NCBI GenBank assembly: GCA_003054495.1
Contig: CP028514.1
Coordinates: forward strand, 174,501 to 238,500
Reading direction: 5' to 3'
Source: Carboxydocella thermautotrophica
GTDB taxonomy: Bacteria > Bacillota > GCA-003054495 > Carboxydocellales > Carboxydocellaceae
Length of the DNA: 64,000 nt
Both the position numbers and the translations under genes were made by a program. This document shows, piece by piece, positions 16,908 through 28,857 of the stretch (the stretch's first letter is position 1; the number at the start of each line of letters is the position of its first letter). The notes under the pieces are model-generated. The model ran no database searches. It had not been told where the DNA came from and saw nothing but the letters and a program-made list of their open reading frames with translations.

Positions 16908-17539
16908 AACAAAAGGGAATCCAGGACTTGCAGTTTGGCCCCGATGGCCTGCTGCCGGCTATTGTTCAGGATGTGCATACCAGGGAAGTGCTGATGCTGG
17001 CTTATATGAACCGGCAGGCTCTGGAACGGACCCTGGCCACAGGGCGTACCTGGTTCTGGAGTCGCAGTCGCCAGCAGTTATGGAATAAAGGGGAAACCTC
17101 CGGCCACTACCAGCTGGTACGGGAAATCGCTTATGACTGTGATGCCGATGCCCTTCTTATCAAGGTGGAACAGGTGGGGGTAGCCTGTCATACCGGGGAA
17201 TATTCCTGTTTTCACAATCGCCTCAGTTTTGGGGAGAGAGAAGAGCAAGAAAGCCTGGCGGGCAGTGAAATTCTGGTGGAACTCTGGCGAGTAATCAAGG
17301 AGCGGCAAGAGACCAGGCCGGAGGGCTCTTATACTGCCAAACTTTTCAATCAGGGGCTGGATAAGATCCTGAAAAAAGTGGGAGAAGAGGCGGCCGAGGT
17401 AATTATCGCTGCCAAAAACCGTCAGCCCGAGGAAGTGGCCTGGGAAGCTGCTGACCTGATTTATCACCTCTGGGTACTGCTGGCGGAACAGGGCATGGAA
17501 CCGGCCCGGGTCTACCGGGAGCTGGCCAAACGGAGATGA
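16904..17539 (+). CDS. hisIE: Bifunctional phosphoribosyl-AMP cyclohydrolase / phosphoribosyl-ATP pyrophosphatase
   Basis: A 211-residue fusion doing the second and third pathway steps. The N-terminal cyclohydrolase (about 1-115) has the metal motifs YDCDADALL and [11 protein letters not shown]. The C-terminal MazG-like pyrophosphatase (about 120-211) has [16 protein letters not shown]. It closes the operon and is followed by a strong terminator. With hisZ, the locus covers every step except histidinol-phosphate phosphatase. Confidence 0.96.
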   Translation: MKQKGIQDLQFGPDGLLPAIVQDVHTREVLMLAYMNRQALERTLATGRTWFWSRSRQQLWNKGETSGHYQLVREIAYDCDADALLIKVEQVGVACHTGEYSCFHNRLSFGEREEQESLAGSEILVELWRVIKERQETRPEGSYTAKLFNQGLDKILKKVGEEAAEVIIAAKNRQPEEVAWEAADLIYHLWVLLAEQGMEPARVYRELAKRR

Positions 17540-17546
17540 ATTTATC

Positions 17547-17587
17547 AGGGTGTCTATCAATAGTGTATAAATGATAGACACCCTTTT
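17547..17587 (+). terminator. Intrinsic terminator of the his operon
   Basis: A perfect 13-bp stem (17547-17559 with 17572-17584) around a 12-base loop, with a short TTT tail. Confidence 0.82.
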
Positions 17588-17622
17588 CGATTTGTCTATA
17601 ATATACTGACTTAAATCTGATG

Positions 17623-17651
17623 GCAGGAAATAGACAAAAATTGACGAATAT
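17623..17651 (+). promoter_or_regulatory. Sigma-H-type promoter of the Cache chemoreceptor gene
   Basis: -35 GCAGGAAAT (17623-17631), 11-bp spacer, -10 GACGAATAT (17643-17651): a full match to RnAGGAwww-N11-RnnGAATww. The start codon is 42 bp downstream. Confidence 0.75.
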
Positions 17652-17693
17652 TTGTAATCAAAAATTTAATTGCTTATAAGCGGAGGCGAGAAG

Positions 17694-19862
17694 ATGAAGG
17701 CCAGGTTCTGGAATTTTCGTGCTAAATTATTGTTTATGTTTGCGGCTCTGATTATCATTCCGCTGGTAGTGGCCGGGGTACATGCCCGGCAAAATGCCCA
17801 GGCGGGTATTGAAAACCAGACGCGCAAGGGGATTAACGCTCTGGTGGATTCCCTGGCCCGGGAGACCGATAACCATATCCGGGCTTCGGAGAAAATCGTG
17901 GAAACCCTGGCTGTTCTGCCGGCTTTGGAGAGCAAGGATTTTGCCGCCCAGCGAGCGATTTTTTCCCAGGTGATTAAAAATAATCCCCAGTTTATGTTTA
18001 TTTATGCCGGATACCTGGATCAGCCTGGTTTGCCCAGTATCACTCCGACTACAAATCTGCCGGCAGACTATGATGCCCGGCAACGCCCCTGGTTTCAGCA
18101 AGCCATCAAGAGTGATAAAATCGAAATCACCGACGTTTACAATGATGCTTCTACAGGGTTGCCGATTGTAACTGTAGCGAAAGCCATCAAAGATAAAAAC
18201 GGTAAAGCTATCGGGGTACTGGCTGCTGACATCGATCTGGGCAGCCTCAGTGACATGGTTTCCAAGATGAAACTGGGCAAAAGCGGTTATGGCTATATTG
18301 TGGACAGAAAGGGGATTGTAATTGCCCACCCGGACCGGGAACTGGTCAGAAAACAAACCAATTTAGGAGAGCAATTGCCTTTCATTAAAAAGGCTCTGGC
18401 CGGGGAAGAGGGCTTTACCACTTATACCTTCCAGGGGGTAGAAAAAGTCGCCGGTTACAAGCCCCTGCAGCGCCTGGGTTGGGGTATATTTGTACAGGAG
18501 CCGACAGCAGAGGCTTTTGTTGAGCTGGAACACCTGAATACAGCTATTCTCTGGACGACTGTTATCGCAATTCTGGTTGCGATGCTGGTGGGCACCATCT
18601 TTGCCCATGGGGTAGCCAAACAGGTGCGCCATCTGGCGGCTGTGGCTGATCAGGTCGCCAGAGGAGATCTGACGGCTGCAGTACAGGGCAAAGGATCCGA
18701 TGAGCTGGGGTTACTGGCCCAGGGCTTTAACGCCATGCTGGAAAATATGCGCCAGGTTATTACTGAGGTCTTCAATACTTCCAATGCTGTGAATGGCGCC
18801 AGTCAGGAATTGACTGCCAGTGCTCAGCAGGCTGCGGTGACTACTGAGGAAATCATGAATGCCATTAATGAAACCATCCGGGTGGTGGAAGAAGGCGCCA
18901 GACTGCAGAGCAGTTCTGTACAGACCGCGGAAACAGCCATGCGGGAGTTGAGTCAGGCAATTGCCCAAATCGCCGCCGGGGCCCAGGAGCAAGCAGTGAA
19001 CGTAACCAGAGGTGCAGAAATGGTTAACCGTATGGCCACAGGAATTGCTGAAATCGGAGAGCGCATGCAACTGGTGGAGGAGGCGGCTCGTCTTAACCGG
19101 GAAAAGGCGGAAGCCGGTGGCCAGGTAGTAGCGGAAACCGTTCAAGGTATGGAAGAAATTCGCCGGGTAGTATTTGCAGCAGCGGAAGATATTAAGCAGC
19201 TGGGGGCGCACTCCAAACAGATTGGGGAAATTGTCCAGGTTATCGATGATATTGCTGAACAGACTAACTTGCTGGCTCTTAATGCGGCTATTGAGGCTGC
19301 ACGGGCCGGGGAACATGGCAAAGGCTTTGCGGTAGTAGCCGATGAAGTGCGCAAACTGGCAGAACGATCCAGCCGTTCCACCCAGGAAATCCGGCAATTG
19401 ATCCAGACTATCCAGAAAGCCACCGAACAGGCGGTTGCGGCGATGGCAACGGGTACCACTCAGGTAGAACAGGGAGTTAGCAAAGCCCATGCGGCCGGTT
19501 CCGCTTTACAGGAAATCGTGGAAATCGCCCGCAAGGCAGGGGACGAGCTCCAGGCCATTGCTGCTGCCATTCAAAATGTGCAGCAGCAAAGCCGGGATGT
19601 GGTGCAGGCAATTGACAATATCGCTGCTATCACTGAGGAAAATACTGCCGCTACGGAGGAAATGGCTGCTGGCAGTGACAACGTCCTGCTCACTATTGAA
19701 AATATCGCCCGGGCTACTGATGATAGCGCCAATGCGGTCAAGAATGTCAGTCACAGTACTCACGAGCTCAAGGCCATTGCCCAGCAGGTAGCAGCTGCGG
19801 CCCAAAATCTCTCCGGACTGGCGCAAAACCTGCAGCAGATGGTTAATCGTTTCAGGGTATAA
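17694..19862 (+). CDS. Methyl-accepting chemotaxis protein with double-Cache sensor
   Basis: A 722-residue transmembrane chemoreceptor. A first membrane helix (about 10-32) and a second (about 282-305) enclose an extracellular dCache-like domain with the typical RPWFQQA and [19 protein letters not shown] stretch; such domains bind small ligands such as amino acids. A HAMP domain (about 305-360) and a long coiled-coil signalling domain follow, with the CheA/CheW-binding tip [16 protein letters not shown]. The start at 17694 follows GGAGGCGAG. No che genes are nearby. The ligand cannot be read from the sequence. Expression is probably sigma-H dependent. Confidence 0.95.
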   Translation: MKARFWNFRAKLLFMFAALIIIPLVVAGVHARQNAQAGIENQTRKGINALVDSLARETDNHIRASEKIVETLAVLPALESKDFAAQRAIFSQVIKNNPQFMFIYAGYLDQPGLPSITPTTNLPADYDARQRPWFQQAIKSDKIEITDVYNDASTGLPIVTVAKAIKDKNGKAIGVLAADIDLGSLSDMVSKMKLGKSGYGYIVDRKGIVIAHPDRELVRKQTNLGEQLPFIKKALAGEEGFTTYTFQGVEKVAGYKPLQRLGWGIFVQEPTAEAFVELEHLNTAILWTTVIAILVAMLVGTIFAHGVAKQVRHLAAVADQVARGDLTAAVQGKGSDELGLLAQGFNAMLENMRQVITEVFNTSNAVNGASQELTASAQQAAVTTEEIMNAINETIRVVEEGARLQSSSVQTAETAMRELSQAIAQIAAGAQEQAVNVTRGAEMVNRMATGIAEIGERMQLVEEAARLNREKAEAGGQVVAETVQGMEEIRRVVFAAAEDIKQLGAHSKQIGEIVQVIDDIAEQTNLLALNAAIEAARAGEHGKGFAVVADEVRKLAERSSRSTQEIRQLIQTIQKATEQAVAAMATGTTQVEQGVSKAHAAGSALQEIVEIARKAGDELQAIAAAIQNVQQQSRDVVQAIDNIAAITEENTAATEEMAAGSDNVLLTIENIARATDDSANAVKNVSHSTHELKAIAQQVAAAAQNLSGLAQNLQQMVNRFRV

Positions 19863-19867
19863 AAACG

Positions 19868-19894
19868 AAAAGGGGTTAGCCCCTTTTTCTTTTT
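19868..19894 (+). terminator. Intrinsic terminator after the chemoreceptor
   Basis: AAAAGGGG and CCCCTTTTT pair around TTAG, followed by further Ts. Confidence 0.88.
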
Positions 19895-19905
19895 GTTTAA
19901 AAACT

Positions 19906-20727
19906 TGCCTTTATACAAACAGCAGTCTCCTCAGATTTTAGATGCCCTCAGGCAGGTTGCGATGATCCAATCTACAGAAGCGTCTAATAGTATTGAAGGC
20001 ATCAGGATCAAAAGGCGTTATTCAACAACTTCATCGAGATCTTTATAAATTCTCGTCAATCCCGGGTGGAAGATGGAAGGCAACGGATAATTCAATTGTA
20101 GAAAACAGGCCAGATGGTAGCAAACTTACCTGTTTTCAACCTGTATCGGCATTCATGACTCCTTTGGCTATGGAGGAACTCTGTCAGGCATTCAATCTGG
20201 AAGTAGCGAAAGCAGAAATTGAACCTTTAGTACTTACTGCTTCGTTCATTTTGGACTTCCTATGTATTCATCCATTTAGAGATGGTAATGGCCGTCTTTC
20301 AAGACTATTGACTTTACTGCTTTTATACAAGTTTGGCTTTGAAGTGGGTAGATTTATCAGTTTGGAAAAGCTGATTGAGAAAAGCAAAGAGTCATACTAT
20401 GAAACCCTGTGGGCTTCTTCGCAAGGCTGGCATGAGGGCCAGCATGACCTGTTGCCCTGGCTGGAATATTTTTTGGGGATTATTCTGGCCGCTTACCGTG
20501 AGTTTGAGGAAAGGGTTGGTAATATAAGCTCTTATAAAGGGAGTAAGGGTGAAAGAATAAAAGAGGCGATTAACCATTTCAATGCAGAATTTACTATTTC
20601 AGATATAGAAAGAGTTTGTCCGGACATCAGTCGCCCTACTGTCTATAGAGTTCTCAAAGAACTAAAGGACCAGGGTTTAATTACTCCTGTAGAAATCGGC
20701 CGTAAAGCCAGGTGGAGAAAACTCTAA
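19906..20727 (+). pseudogene. Fic-family AMP transferase gene with internal deletion and frameshift
   Basis: The fragment opens without a start codon. It encodes LPLYKQQSPQILDALRQ and then the inhibitory-helix motif SNSIEG, of the form (S/T)xxxE(G/N), near 19987-20000. The frame then changes, and about 60 residues expected between this helix and VIQQLHRDLYK are missing. The remainder (from 19993 in the second frame) is intact, with the catalytic loop HPFRDGNGRLSR at 20269-20304 and a C-terminal winged-helix segment (ISRPTVYRVLKELKDQGLI). Composition is more AT-rich than its neighbours, suggesting transfer. Expression of the C-terminal frame from a TTG at 19993 cannot be excluded, but no ribosome site is seen. 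Confidence 0.8.
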
Positions 20728-20733
20728 TTTTAC

Positions 20734-20761
20734 GCAGGAAACAAATAGCAGGAAACAAACA
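20734..20761 (+). repeat. Tandem 14-bp repeat at the pcrA promoter
   Basis: GCAGGAAACAAATA (20734-20747) is followed directly by GCAGGAAACAAACA (20748-20761). The second copy supplies the -35 of the sigma-H-type promoter, so the upstream copy is a duplicated -35 half-site with no matching -10. Confidence 0.8.
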
Positions 20762-20776
20762 GATTTTGTAGAATAT
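20748..20776 (+). promoter_or_regulatory. Sigma-H-type promoter of the pcrA operon
   Basis: -35 GCAGGAAAC (20748-20756), 11-bp spacer, -10 GTAGAATAT (20768-20776). The pcrA start is 38 bp downstream. Confidence 0.7.
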
Positions 20777-20814
20777 ATATCAATCTTAGTACAAGCAAAG
20801 AAAGGAAGAACAAA

Positions 20815-22989
20815 ATGGCTGATTTGCTGGCCAACCTCAATCCTGTGCAGCGGGAAGCTGTTACCCATATCAATGGCCCCTTGCTAATTCTGGCCGGGGC
20901 CGGCAGTGGCAAAACCCGGGTCTTAACCCATCGTATCGCTTATCTGATCAGGCAGGGAGTCAAGCCCTGGCAGATTTTAGCCATCACTTTTACCAACAAA
21001 GCGGCCGGTGAGATGAAGGAAAGAGTGGAACAGCTGGTAGGGGAAGCTATCAGCAGAGACATGTGGGTTTCCACTTTCCATTCCGCCTGTCTGCGAATCC
21101 TGCGGCGGGAAATCAGCTATCTGGGCTATGATCCCAATTTTGTTATCTACGATACGGCAGACCAGCAGACAGTGCTGAAGGAATGTCTGCGGGAACTGAA
21201 TCTGGATGAGAAAAAATACTCCCCTCGCCTGATGGCTGCCCTGATCAGTGATGCCAAAAACCGCCTGGAAACCCCGGCCCAAATGCGGCGCCGGGTTTAT
21301 GGTGACTGGCTGGCGGAAACGGCGTCCCGGGTCTATGAGAGCTATCAGCAAAAACTGATTCGTAACCAGGCCCTGGATTTTGATGACCTGATCATGCTGA
21401 CTGTGCAGCTGTTTGAGGAGTTTCCGGAAATCCTGGCCTATTATCAGCAGAAATTCCTCTATATCCTGGTGGATGAATACCAGGATACCAACCATGCCCA
21501 GTACCGCCTGGTCAATTTGCTGGCTTCGGCCCATCGCAATTTGTGTGTGGTGGGGGATGATGATCAGAGTATTTACCGTTTTCGGGGAGCGGATATTGGC
21601 AATATTCTGGATTTTGAACGGGACTATCCTGAGGCGAAAGTAATCAAACTGGAGCAGAATTATCGTTCCACCAGAACTATTCTGGCTGCGGCCAATGCGG
21701 TGGTAGCCAATAATGTGGGTCGCAAGGATAAGTCCCTCTGGACGGAAAACCCGGCAGGTGAACCAATCGTCTGTGTGCAGCTGGGGGATGAAAAGGAGGA
21801 AGCCCGCTTTATCGTGGGAGAAATCCTGCGTTTAAATAAGAATGGCCGCCCTTACAGCGATTTTGCGGTTTTATACCGCACTAACGCCCAGTCCCGGGCC
21901 ATTGAAGATGAGCTGATCGGCAATGCCATCCCGTACACAATGGTCGGAGGCCTCAAGTTCTATGAACGCAAGGAAATCAAAGATGTGCTGGCCTACCTGC
22001 GGGTACTGGTCAATCCGGCTGATAGTGTCAGTCTGGAGCGCATTATCAATGTGCCCAAACGCAATATCGGGGAAGCTACGGTGAACAAAATCCGCCAGGA
22101 AGCGGCCCGGCGCAATCTCAGCCTCTACCAGGCCTTAATGGTAGTGGAGGAAATTCCAGGACTTTCTGCCCGGTCCCAGAAGGCAGTGCGGGACTTCATT
22201 AATCTAATGGAGGATTTGCGTCGGCAGGTGGAGATCGCTTCGGTTACGGAAATGCTGGATGCAGTGCTGGAGCGCACCGGCTACCAGGCAGAACTGGAAG
22301 CGGAAAAAACGGTGGAGGCCCAGACCCGCCTGGAAAACCTGCGGGAATTCCGGACGGTAACCATGGAATTTGATGCCCGCCAGGAAGAAGAAGGCCTGGA
22401 AGGTTTTCTGGCCGGGATTTCCCTCATGAGTGACCTTGATACTTTGGAAAGTGGGGAGCAGGTGACTCTGATGACTCTCCATTCCGCTAAAGGTCTGGAG
22501 TTTCCCGTGGTCTTCCTGGCCGGAATGGAAGAGGGGATTTTTCCCCACTCCCGGGCCCTGCTCAGCCTGGAAGAAGCGGAACTGGAAGAAGAGCGTCGCC
22601 TTTGCTATGTGGGCATCACCCGGGCCAAAGAGAAGCTCTATCTGACCCATTGCTGGAGCCGCAACCTCTTTGGCCGTATCAGCACTAACCCCCCTTCCCG
22701 CTTCCTGAGTGAGATTCCCGCCCATTTGCTGGAACGGGGGACAGGGGCCAGCAGAAGCGGGGTAGACCGCCTGGAGGCGGGAGCTGCCTCCACATCAGCT
22801 CAAGGGTCGACAGCAGCTGAACAGGAATGGCAGCTGGGGGACCGGGTAGTGCATAAAAAATATGGACCGGGGGCTATTGTCGGCATTAAGGGCCAGGGAG
22901 AAGATACCGAGCTTTCTATTGCTTTTCCGAACCTGGGAATCAAGGTTTTTATAGCAAAATACGCACCAATCAGAAAGGAGCAGTTGTAG
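20815..22989 (+). CDS. pcrA: ATP-dependent DNA helicase PcrA/UvrD
   Basis: A 724-residue superfamily 1A 3'-5' helicase for repair and replication restart. Motif I AGAGSGKT (about 29-36), motif Ia TFTNKAAGEM, motif II LVDEYQDTN, motif III GDDDQSIYRFRGA, motif IV YRTNAQSR, motif V LMTLHSAKGLEFPVVFLAG and motif VI YVGITRAKEKLYL are all present. The C-terminus carries a Tudor-like domain (GDRVVHKKYGPGAIVGI) typical of PcrA that contacts RNA polymerase. It heads a four-gene unit with a pyrophosphatase, amj and ligA; pcrA-ligA linkage is common in Firmicutes. Confidence 0.97.
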   Translation: MADLLANLNPVQREAVTHINGPLLILAGAGSGKTRVLTHRIAYLIRQGVKPWQILAITFTNKAAGEMKERVEQLVGEAISRDMWVSTFHSACLRILRREISYLGYDPNFVIYDTADQQTVLKECLRELNLDEKKYSPRLMAALISDAKNRLETPAQMRRRVYGDWLAETASRVYESYQQKLIRNQALDFDDLIMLTVQLFEEFPEILAYYQQKFLYILVDEYQDTNHAQYRLVNLLASAHRNLCVVGDDDQSIYRFRGADIGNILDFERDYPEAKVIKLEQNYRSTRTILAAANAVVANNVGRKDKSLWTENPAGEPIVCVQLGDEKEEARFIVGEILRLNKNGRPYSDFAVLYRTNAQSRAIEDELIGNAIPYTMVGGLKFYERKEIKDVLAYLRVLVNPADSVSLERIINVPKRNIGEATVNKIRQEAARRNLSLYQALMVVEEIPGLSARSQKAVRDFINLMEDLRRQVEIASVTEMLDAVLERTGYQAELEAEKTVEAQTRLENLREFRTVTMEFDARQEEEGLEGFLAGISLMSDLDTLESGEQVTLMTLHSAKGLEFPVVFLAGMEEGIFPHSRALLSLEEAELEEERRLCYVGITRAKEKLYLTHCWSRNLFGRISTNPPSRFLSEIPAHLLERGTGASRSGVDRLEAGAASTSAQGSTAAEQEWQLGDRVVHKKYGPGAIVGIKGQGEDTELSIAFPNLGIKVFIAKYAPIRKEQL

Positions 22990-22993
22990 AAAA

Positions 22994-24637
22994 ATGTCCA
23001 AACCAGTGTATGTAATCGGCCACAAAAACCCTGATACTGATTCCATCTGTTCTGCCATTGCCTATGCCTATCTCAAAAACGCCCTGGGGGGCGGGGAATA
23101 TCAGGCGGCACGGGCGGGTAAACTCCATCTGGAAACCCAGTTTGTGCTGGACTACTTCGGAGTGGAAGCTCCGCCTCTGCTGACTGATGTCAAAGCCCGG
23201 GTGGAGGATATGTTAAACGGGGATACACCGGTAGCAGTGCTGCCGGGCACGCCCCTGCGGGAAGTGGGCATTCTCACCCGCACCCACAACATTAAAACCA
23301 TTCCCATTGTGGATGAGCAAAACCATTTTCTGGGTCTGGTCACCCTGGGGGATATTGCCCACAAATACATGCAGGAACTGGGGCTGGAAAACCTGGGTAA
23401 AATGCATGTTACCCTGGGAAATATTATCCGCACTCTCAATGGTCAACTGCTGAGCGGTCCGGCGGAAAGTACCGAACTGACCGGGAATGTGATTATCGGG
23501 GCGATGGCGGCCCAGACCATGGCAGATTACATAAGCCCGGGAGATGTGGTCATCCTGGGCAACCGGGAAGAAGCTCAACTGACGGCGCTGGCCCGGGAAG
23601 CGGCCTGCCTGATTATCACCTGTGGCTATACGGTCAGTGACCGGGTTAGGGCGGAGGCGGAAAAGCGGGGAGCAGCCCTGGTTTCCGTACCCCATGATAC
23701 TTTTGCTGCTGCCCGTTTGATCAATATGAGTGCCCCGGTCAGCAGCTTGATGCGGCCTGCCAGTGACTGCATTGTATTTCAGGCTGATGACCTGGCAGAT
23801 GAAGCCAAAAAGGTAATGCTGGAAACCCGTTACCGCAATTACCCGGTAGTGGATGAAAATAACCGCTTCCTCGGGGTAGTCTCCCGTTATCATTTGCTGG
23901 CCCTGTCCCGCAAGAAAGTGATTTTAGTGGACCATAATGAAAAGAGTCAGGCTGTTGATGGCCTGGAACAGGCGGAAATCCTGGAAGTCATTGACCACCA
24001 CCGGGTGGGGGATATCCAGACCGGTCAACCCATCTTTTTCCGCAATGAACCGGTGGGCTGTACTGCGACCATTGTCGCTGGCATGTACCGGGAATCAGGA
24101 GTGGAAATCCCCCGGACCATGGCGGGGTTGATGCTGGGAGCTATCCTCTCTGATACTGTGCTGTTCAAATCCCCCACCTGCACCAAACGGGATGAGGAAA
24201 CCGCCCGCTGGCTGGCGGAAATTGCCGGGGTAGATATAGACCAGTTTGGTTTGGAGATGTATAAAGCCGGTACCAGCCTGGTGGGGCGGACCAATGAGGA
24301 AATCATTTATCAGGATTTCAAGGAATTCAAGATGGGTCCCCTTACCCTGGGTATCGGCCAGGTGGAAACCATGGACCTCTCTCAGCTGGCTCAGCTGAAA
24401 GCAGGACTGCTGGCGGATATGGAGGCCATTCGCAAGGAGAAAGGCCTGGATTTGGTCTTGCTGATGATTACCGATATCCTGCAAGAAGGGACCGAATTGC
24501 TGGTCACCGGCCCGGAAAGCCGGGTGGTGGAGGAAACTTTTGGCCAGCCTCTTGTCGACCAGGCCATGTATCTGCCTGGAGTTATGTCCCGCAAGAAACA
24601 GGTTGTGCCGCCATTAACGGCTCATTTGAGTAAATAA
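22994..24637 (+). CDS. CBS/DRTGG-regulated family II Mn-dependent inorganic pyrophosphatase
   Basis: A 547-residue DHH-superfamily pyrophosphatase, longer than plain PpaC (about 310) because a regulatory insert is present. The N-terminal catalytic motif HKNPDTDSI is followed by a CBS domain (about 70-125), a DRTGG domain (about 130-240), a second CBS (about 250-305), then the DHH part with EVIDHHRVGD and GAILSDTVLFKSPT. CBS-pyrophosphatases bind adenine nucleotides and diadenosine polyphosphates, which adjust activity. It starts 4 bp after pcrA. Removing pyrophosphate would support the ligase and DNA synthesis. Confidence 0.94.
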   Translation: MSKPVYVIGHKNPDTDSICSAIAYAYLKNALGGGEYQAARAGKLHLETQFVLDYFGVEAPPLLTDVKARVEDMLNGDTPVAVLPGTPLREVGILTRTHNIKTIPIVDEQNHFLGLVTLGDIAHKYMQELGLENLGKMHVTLGNIIRTLNGQLLSGPAESTELTGNVIIGAMAAQTMADYISPGDVVILGNREEAQLTALAREAACLIITCGYTVSDRVRAEAEKRGAALVSVPHDTFAAARLINMSAPVSSLMRPASDCIVFQADDLADEAKKVMLETRYRNYPVVDENNRFLGVVSRYHLLALSRKKVILVDHNEKSQAVDGLEQAEILEVIDHHRVGDIQTGQPIFFRNEPVGCTATIVAGMYRESGVEIPRTMAGLMLGAILSDTVLFKSPTCTKRDEETARWLAEIAGVDIDQFGLEMYKAGTSLVGRTNEEIIYQDFKEFKMGPLTLGIGQVETMDLSQLAQLKAGLLADMEAIRKEKGLDLVLLMITDILQEGTELLVTGPESRVVEETFGQPLVDQAMYLPGVMSRKKQVVPPLTAHLSK

Positions 24638-24659
24638 ACCCTTTAAGGAGGCCAGGCCC

Positions 24660-27550
<2,891 letters not shown>

Positions 27551-27554
27551 CCTC

Positions 27555-27583
27555 TTGTCATTTTGCCCGGGTTGTTGTATAAT
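27555..27583 (+). promoter_or_regulatory. Strong sigma-A-type promoter of the nickel/cobalt transporter operon
   Basis: -35 TTGTCA (27555-27560), 17-bp spacer, perfect -10 TATAAT (27578-27583). It implies a leader of about 140 nt before the cbiM start at 27732. Confidence 0.85.
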
Positions 27584-27593
27584 AATTTTGCAA

Positions 27594-27712
27594 GATACCA
27601 TGGAGGTATCACTGGACAGAGTTATTTTCAACAAGCATAATATTGACGGAACGATGACCACGGAGGTCTGTCTCTCCAGCAAGGAGAGGGGCTTTGCCGT
27701 GGTTTTTATTTT
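27594..27712 (+). promoter_or_regulatory. Structured leader with terminator-like hairpin before the ECF transporter
   Basis: Near the 5' end GATACC/GGTATC forms a small hairpin (27594-27610). A larger two-part hairpin follows: outer stem ACCACGG (27657-27663) with CCGTGGT (27697-27703), inner stem CTCTCC (27672-27677) with GGAGAG (27683-27688), and a T-rich tail. This layout suits transcription attenuation. I do not recognise it as a cobalamin, NiCo or other known riboswitch. Confidence 0.65.
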
Positions 27713-27731
27713 AAAAGAAAGGGTGAGGGAA

Positions 27732-28373
27732 ATGCATATTCCAGATGGTTTTTTAAGCCCTGGCGTTTGGGTGCCGGCGGCGGCCATTAGTACCGGAGCT
27801 TTAGGGTATAGCATCAAGCAGGCTCAGGCTAGTCTCAAGGAGCGGCAAATCCCGGTGCTGGGCATCATGTCAGCCTTTATTTTTGCCGGTCAGATGGTCA
27901 ATTTCCCGGTGGCCGGCGGGACTTCGGGTCACTTGCTGGGGGCGGCTCTGGCTACCTCCTTGCTGGGGCCCTGGAGTGCCAGCTTAATTCTGGCAACAGT
28001 CTTAATCATCCAGAGTCTGTTTTTCCAGGATGGTGGCATCACAGCTCTGGGGGCTAATATCCTTAACATGGCGGTGATTGGCGTCGGAGCTGCCTGGTTG
28101 ATGGAAAACAGCTTGAAAAAATTGCGCTTGCCTGCCGGGGTAAGCAATTTCCTGGCCGGCTGGGTTTCGGTTATGGCAGCAGCGGTGGCGGCTTCTCTGG
28201 AGCTGGCTATCTCTGGCACCATTCCTCTGGCCAAGGTTTTACCGGCGATGGCCTTCTGGCATGCCTTGATCGGTATCGGTGAAGGAATGCTCACGGCTGT
28301 GGCTGTAAACTTCGTCTTTAAAAATCGTCTGGTCTATGAGGTTGAACAGGAGAAAGCGGGGTGGGAAGCATGA
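27732..28373 (+). CDS. cbiM: ECF transporter S component CbiM/NikM (nickel or cobalt)
   Basis: A 213-residue membrane protein beginning MHIPDGFL, the N-terminus whose amino group and His2 bind the metal in CbiM/NikM. About six or seven hydrophobic segments follow, with the family motif FPVAGGTSGHLLGA. The start at 27732 is fixed by this N-terminus; the frame stays open upstream through the leader but that is not coding. The neighbouring cooT gene and the CO dehydrogenase at the window start argue for nickel; sequence alone does not decide nickel versus cobalt. Its stop overlaps the next gene. Confidence 0.93.
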   Translation: MHIPDGFLSPGVWVPAAAISTGALGYSIKQAQASLKERQIPVLGIMSAFIFAGQMVNFPVAGGTSGHLLGAALATSLLGPWSASLILATVLIIQSLFFQDGGITALGANILNMAVIGVGAAWLMENSLKKLRLPAGVSNFLAGWVSVMAAAVAASLELAISGTIPLAKVLPAMAFWHALIGIGEGMLTAVAVNFVFKNRLVYEVEQEKAGWEA

Positions 28374-28660
28374 AAGGCAAAATTCTGAGCGGACTGGGCC
28401 TGGCCCTGGCGATTGCGGCTTTTCTTTCGCCTTTCGCCTCCTCCAGCCCGGATGGCCTGGAACGGGTAGCCGAAGATCATGGCTTTCTGGAAAAGGGAAC
28501 CTCATTGCTCTCTTCTCCTATCCCTGACTATCTTTTTCCCGGTATTCAAAATGAAAAAATAGCTACGGCTGTGGCAGGAATTGTGGGGACTTGTCTGGTA
28601 TTTATATTTATGTACGCAATGGGCAAACTCTTAATTGGTGGCAAGGAAAGGAGGAGCTAG
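28370..28660 (+). CDS. PDGLE-domain protein, small auxiliary subunit of the ECF transporter (CbiN/NikL-like)
   Basis: A 96-residue protein with two membrane helices (about 5-22 and 64-85) enclosing an extracellular loop that holds SSPDGLERVAED, the PDGLE signature. Such proteins, alone or fused to CbiM, are needed for metal loading in some nickel and cobalt ECF systems. The ATG at 28370 overlaps the cbiM stop; a GTG nine bases earlier is possible. Confidence 0.88.
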   Translation: MKGKILSGLGLALAIAAFLSPFASSSPDGLERVAEDHGFLEKGTSLLSSPIPDYLFPGIQNEKIATAVAGIVGTCLVFIFMYAMGKLLIGGKERRS

Positions 28661-28663
28661 GCT

Positions 28664-28855
28664 ATGTGTGAGGCCAATGCCTATCTACGCCAGGGGGAAA
28701 AAGAGGAATTGCTGCTGGAACGGGTAGACAAAATCATCCCCCAGGGTAATGAGTTATATCTGGAGAATATTTTCGGTCAGCGCAAAACCATAAAAGGCCG
28801 GATTGTGGAAATGGCCCTGGTGGATCATAAGATCGTTCTGGAAAGGAATGAATAG
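28664..28855 (+). CDS. cooT: CooT-family small nickel-binding protein
   Basis: A 63-residue protein beginning MCEANAYL, with Cys2 in the position reported for nickel binding in CooT. The family pattern LENIFGQRKTIKGRIVEMALVDHKIVLE fills the C-terminal half. CooT is linked to nickel supply for CO dehydrogenase in Rhodospirillum. Its place inside the ECF transporter operon supports nickel as the cargo. It begins 3 bp after the PDGLE gene and ends 2 bp before the T-component gene. Confidence 0.9.
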   Translation: MCEANAYLRQGEKEELLLERVDKIIPQGNELYLENIFGQRKTIKGRIVEMALVDHKIVLERNE

Positions 28856-28857
28856 CT

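Noticed and set aside
20734-20761. Iteron-like direct repeats marking an origin or attachment site
   Set aside because: Only two copies occur and they coincide with a promoter -35; no integrase or replication gene is near.
27590-27731. Cobalamin or NiCo riboswitch in the transporter leader
   Set aside because: The conserved sequence blocks of these classes are not recognisable, so the leader is reported only as an unidentified structure.
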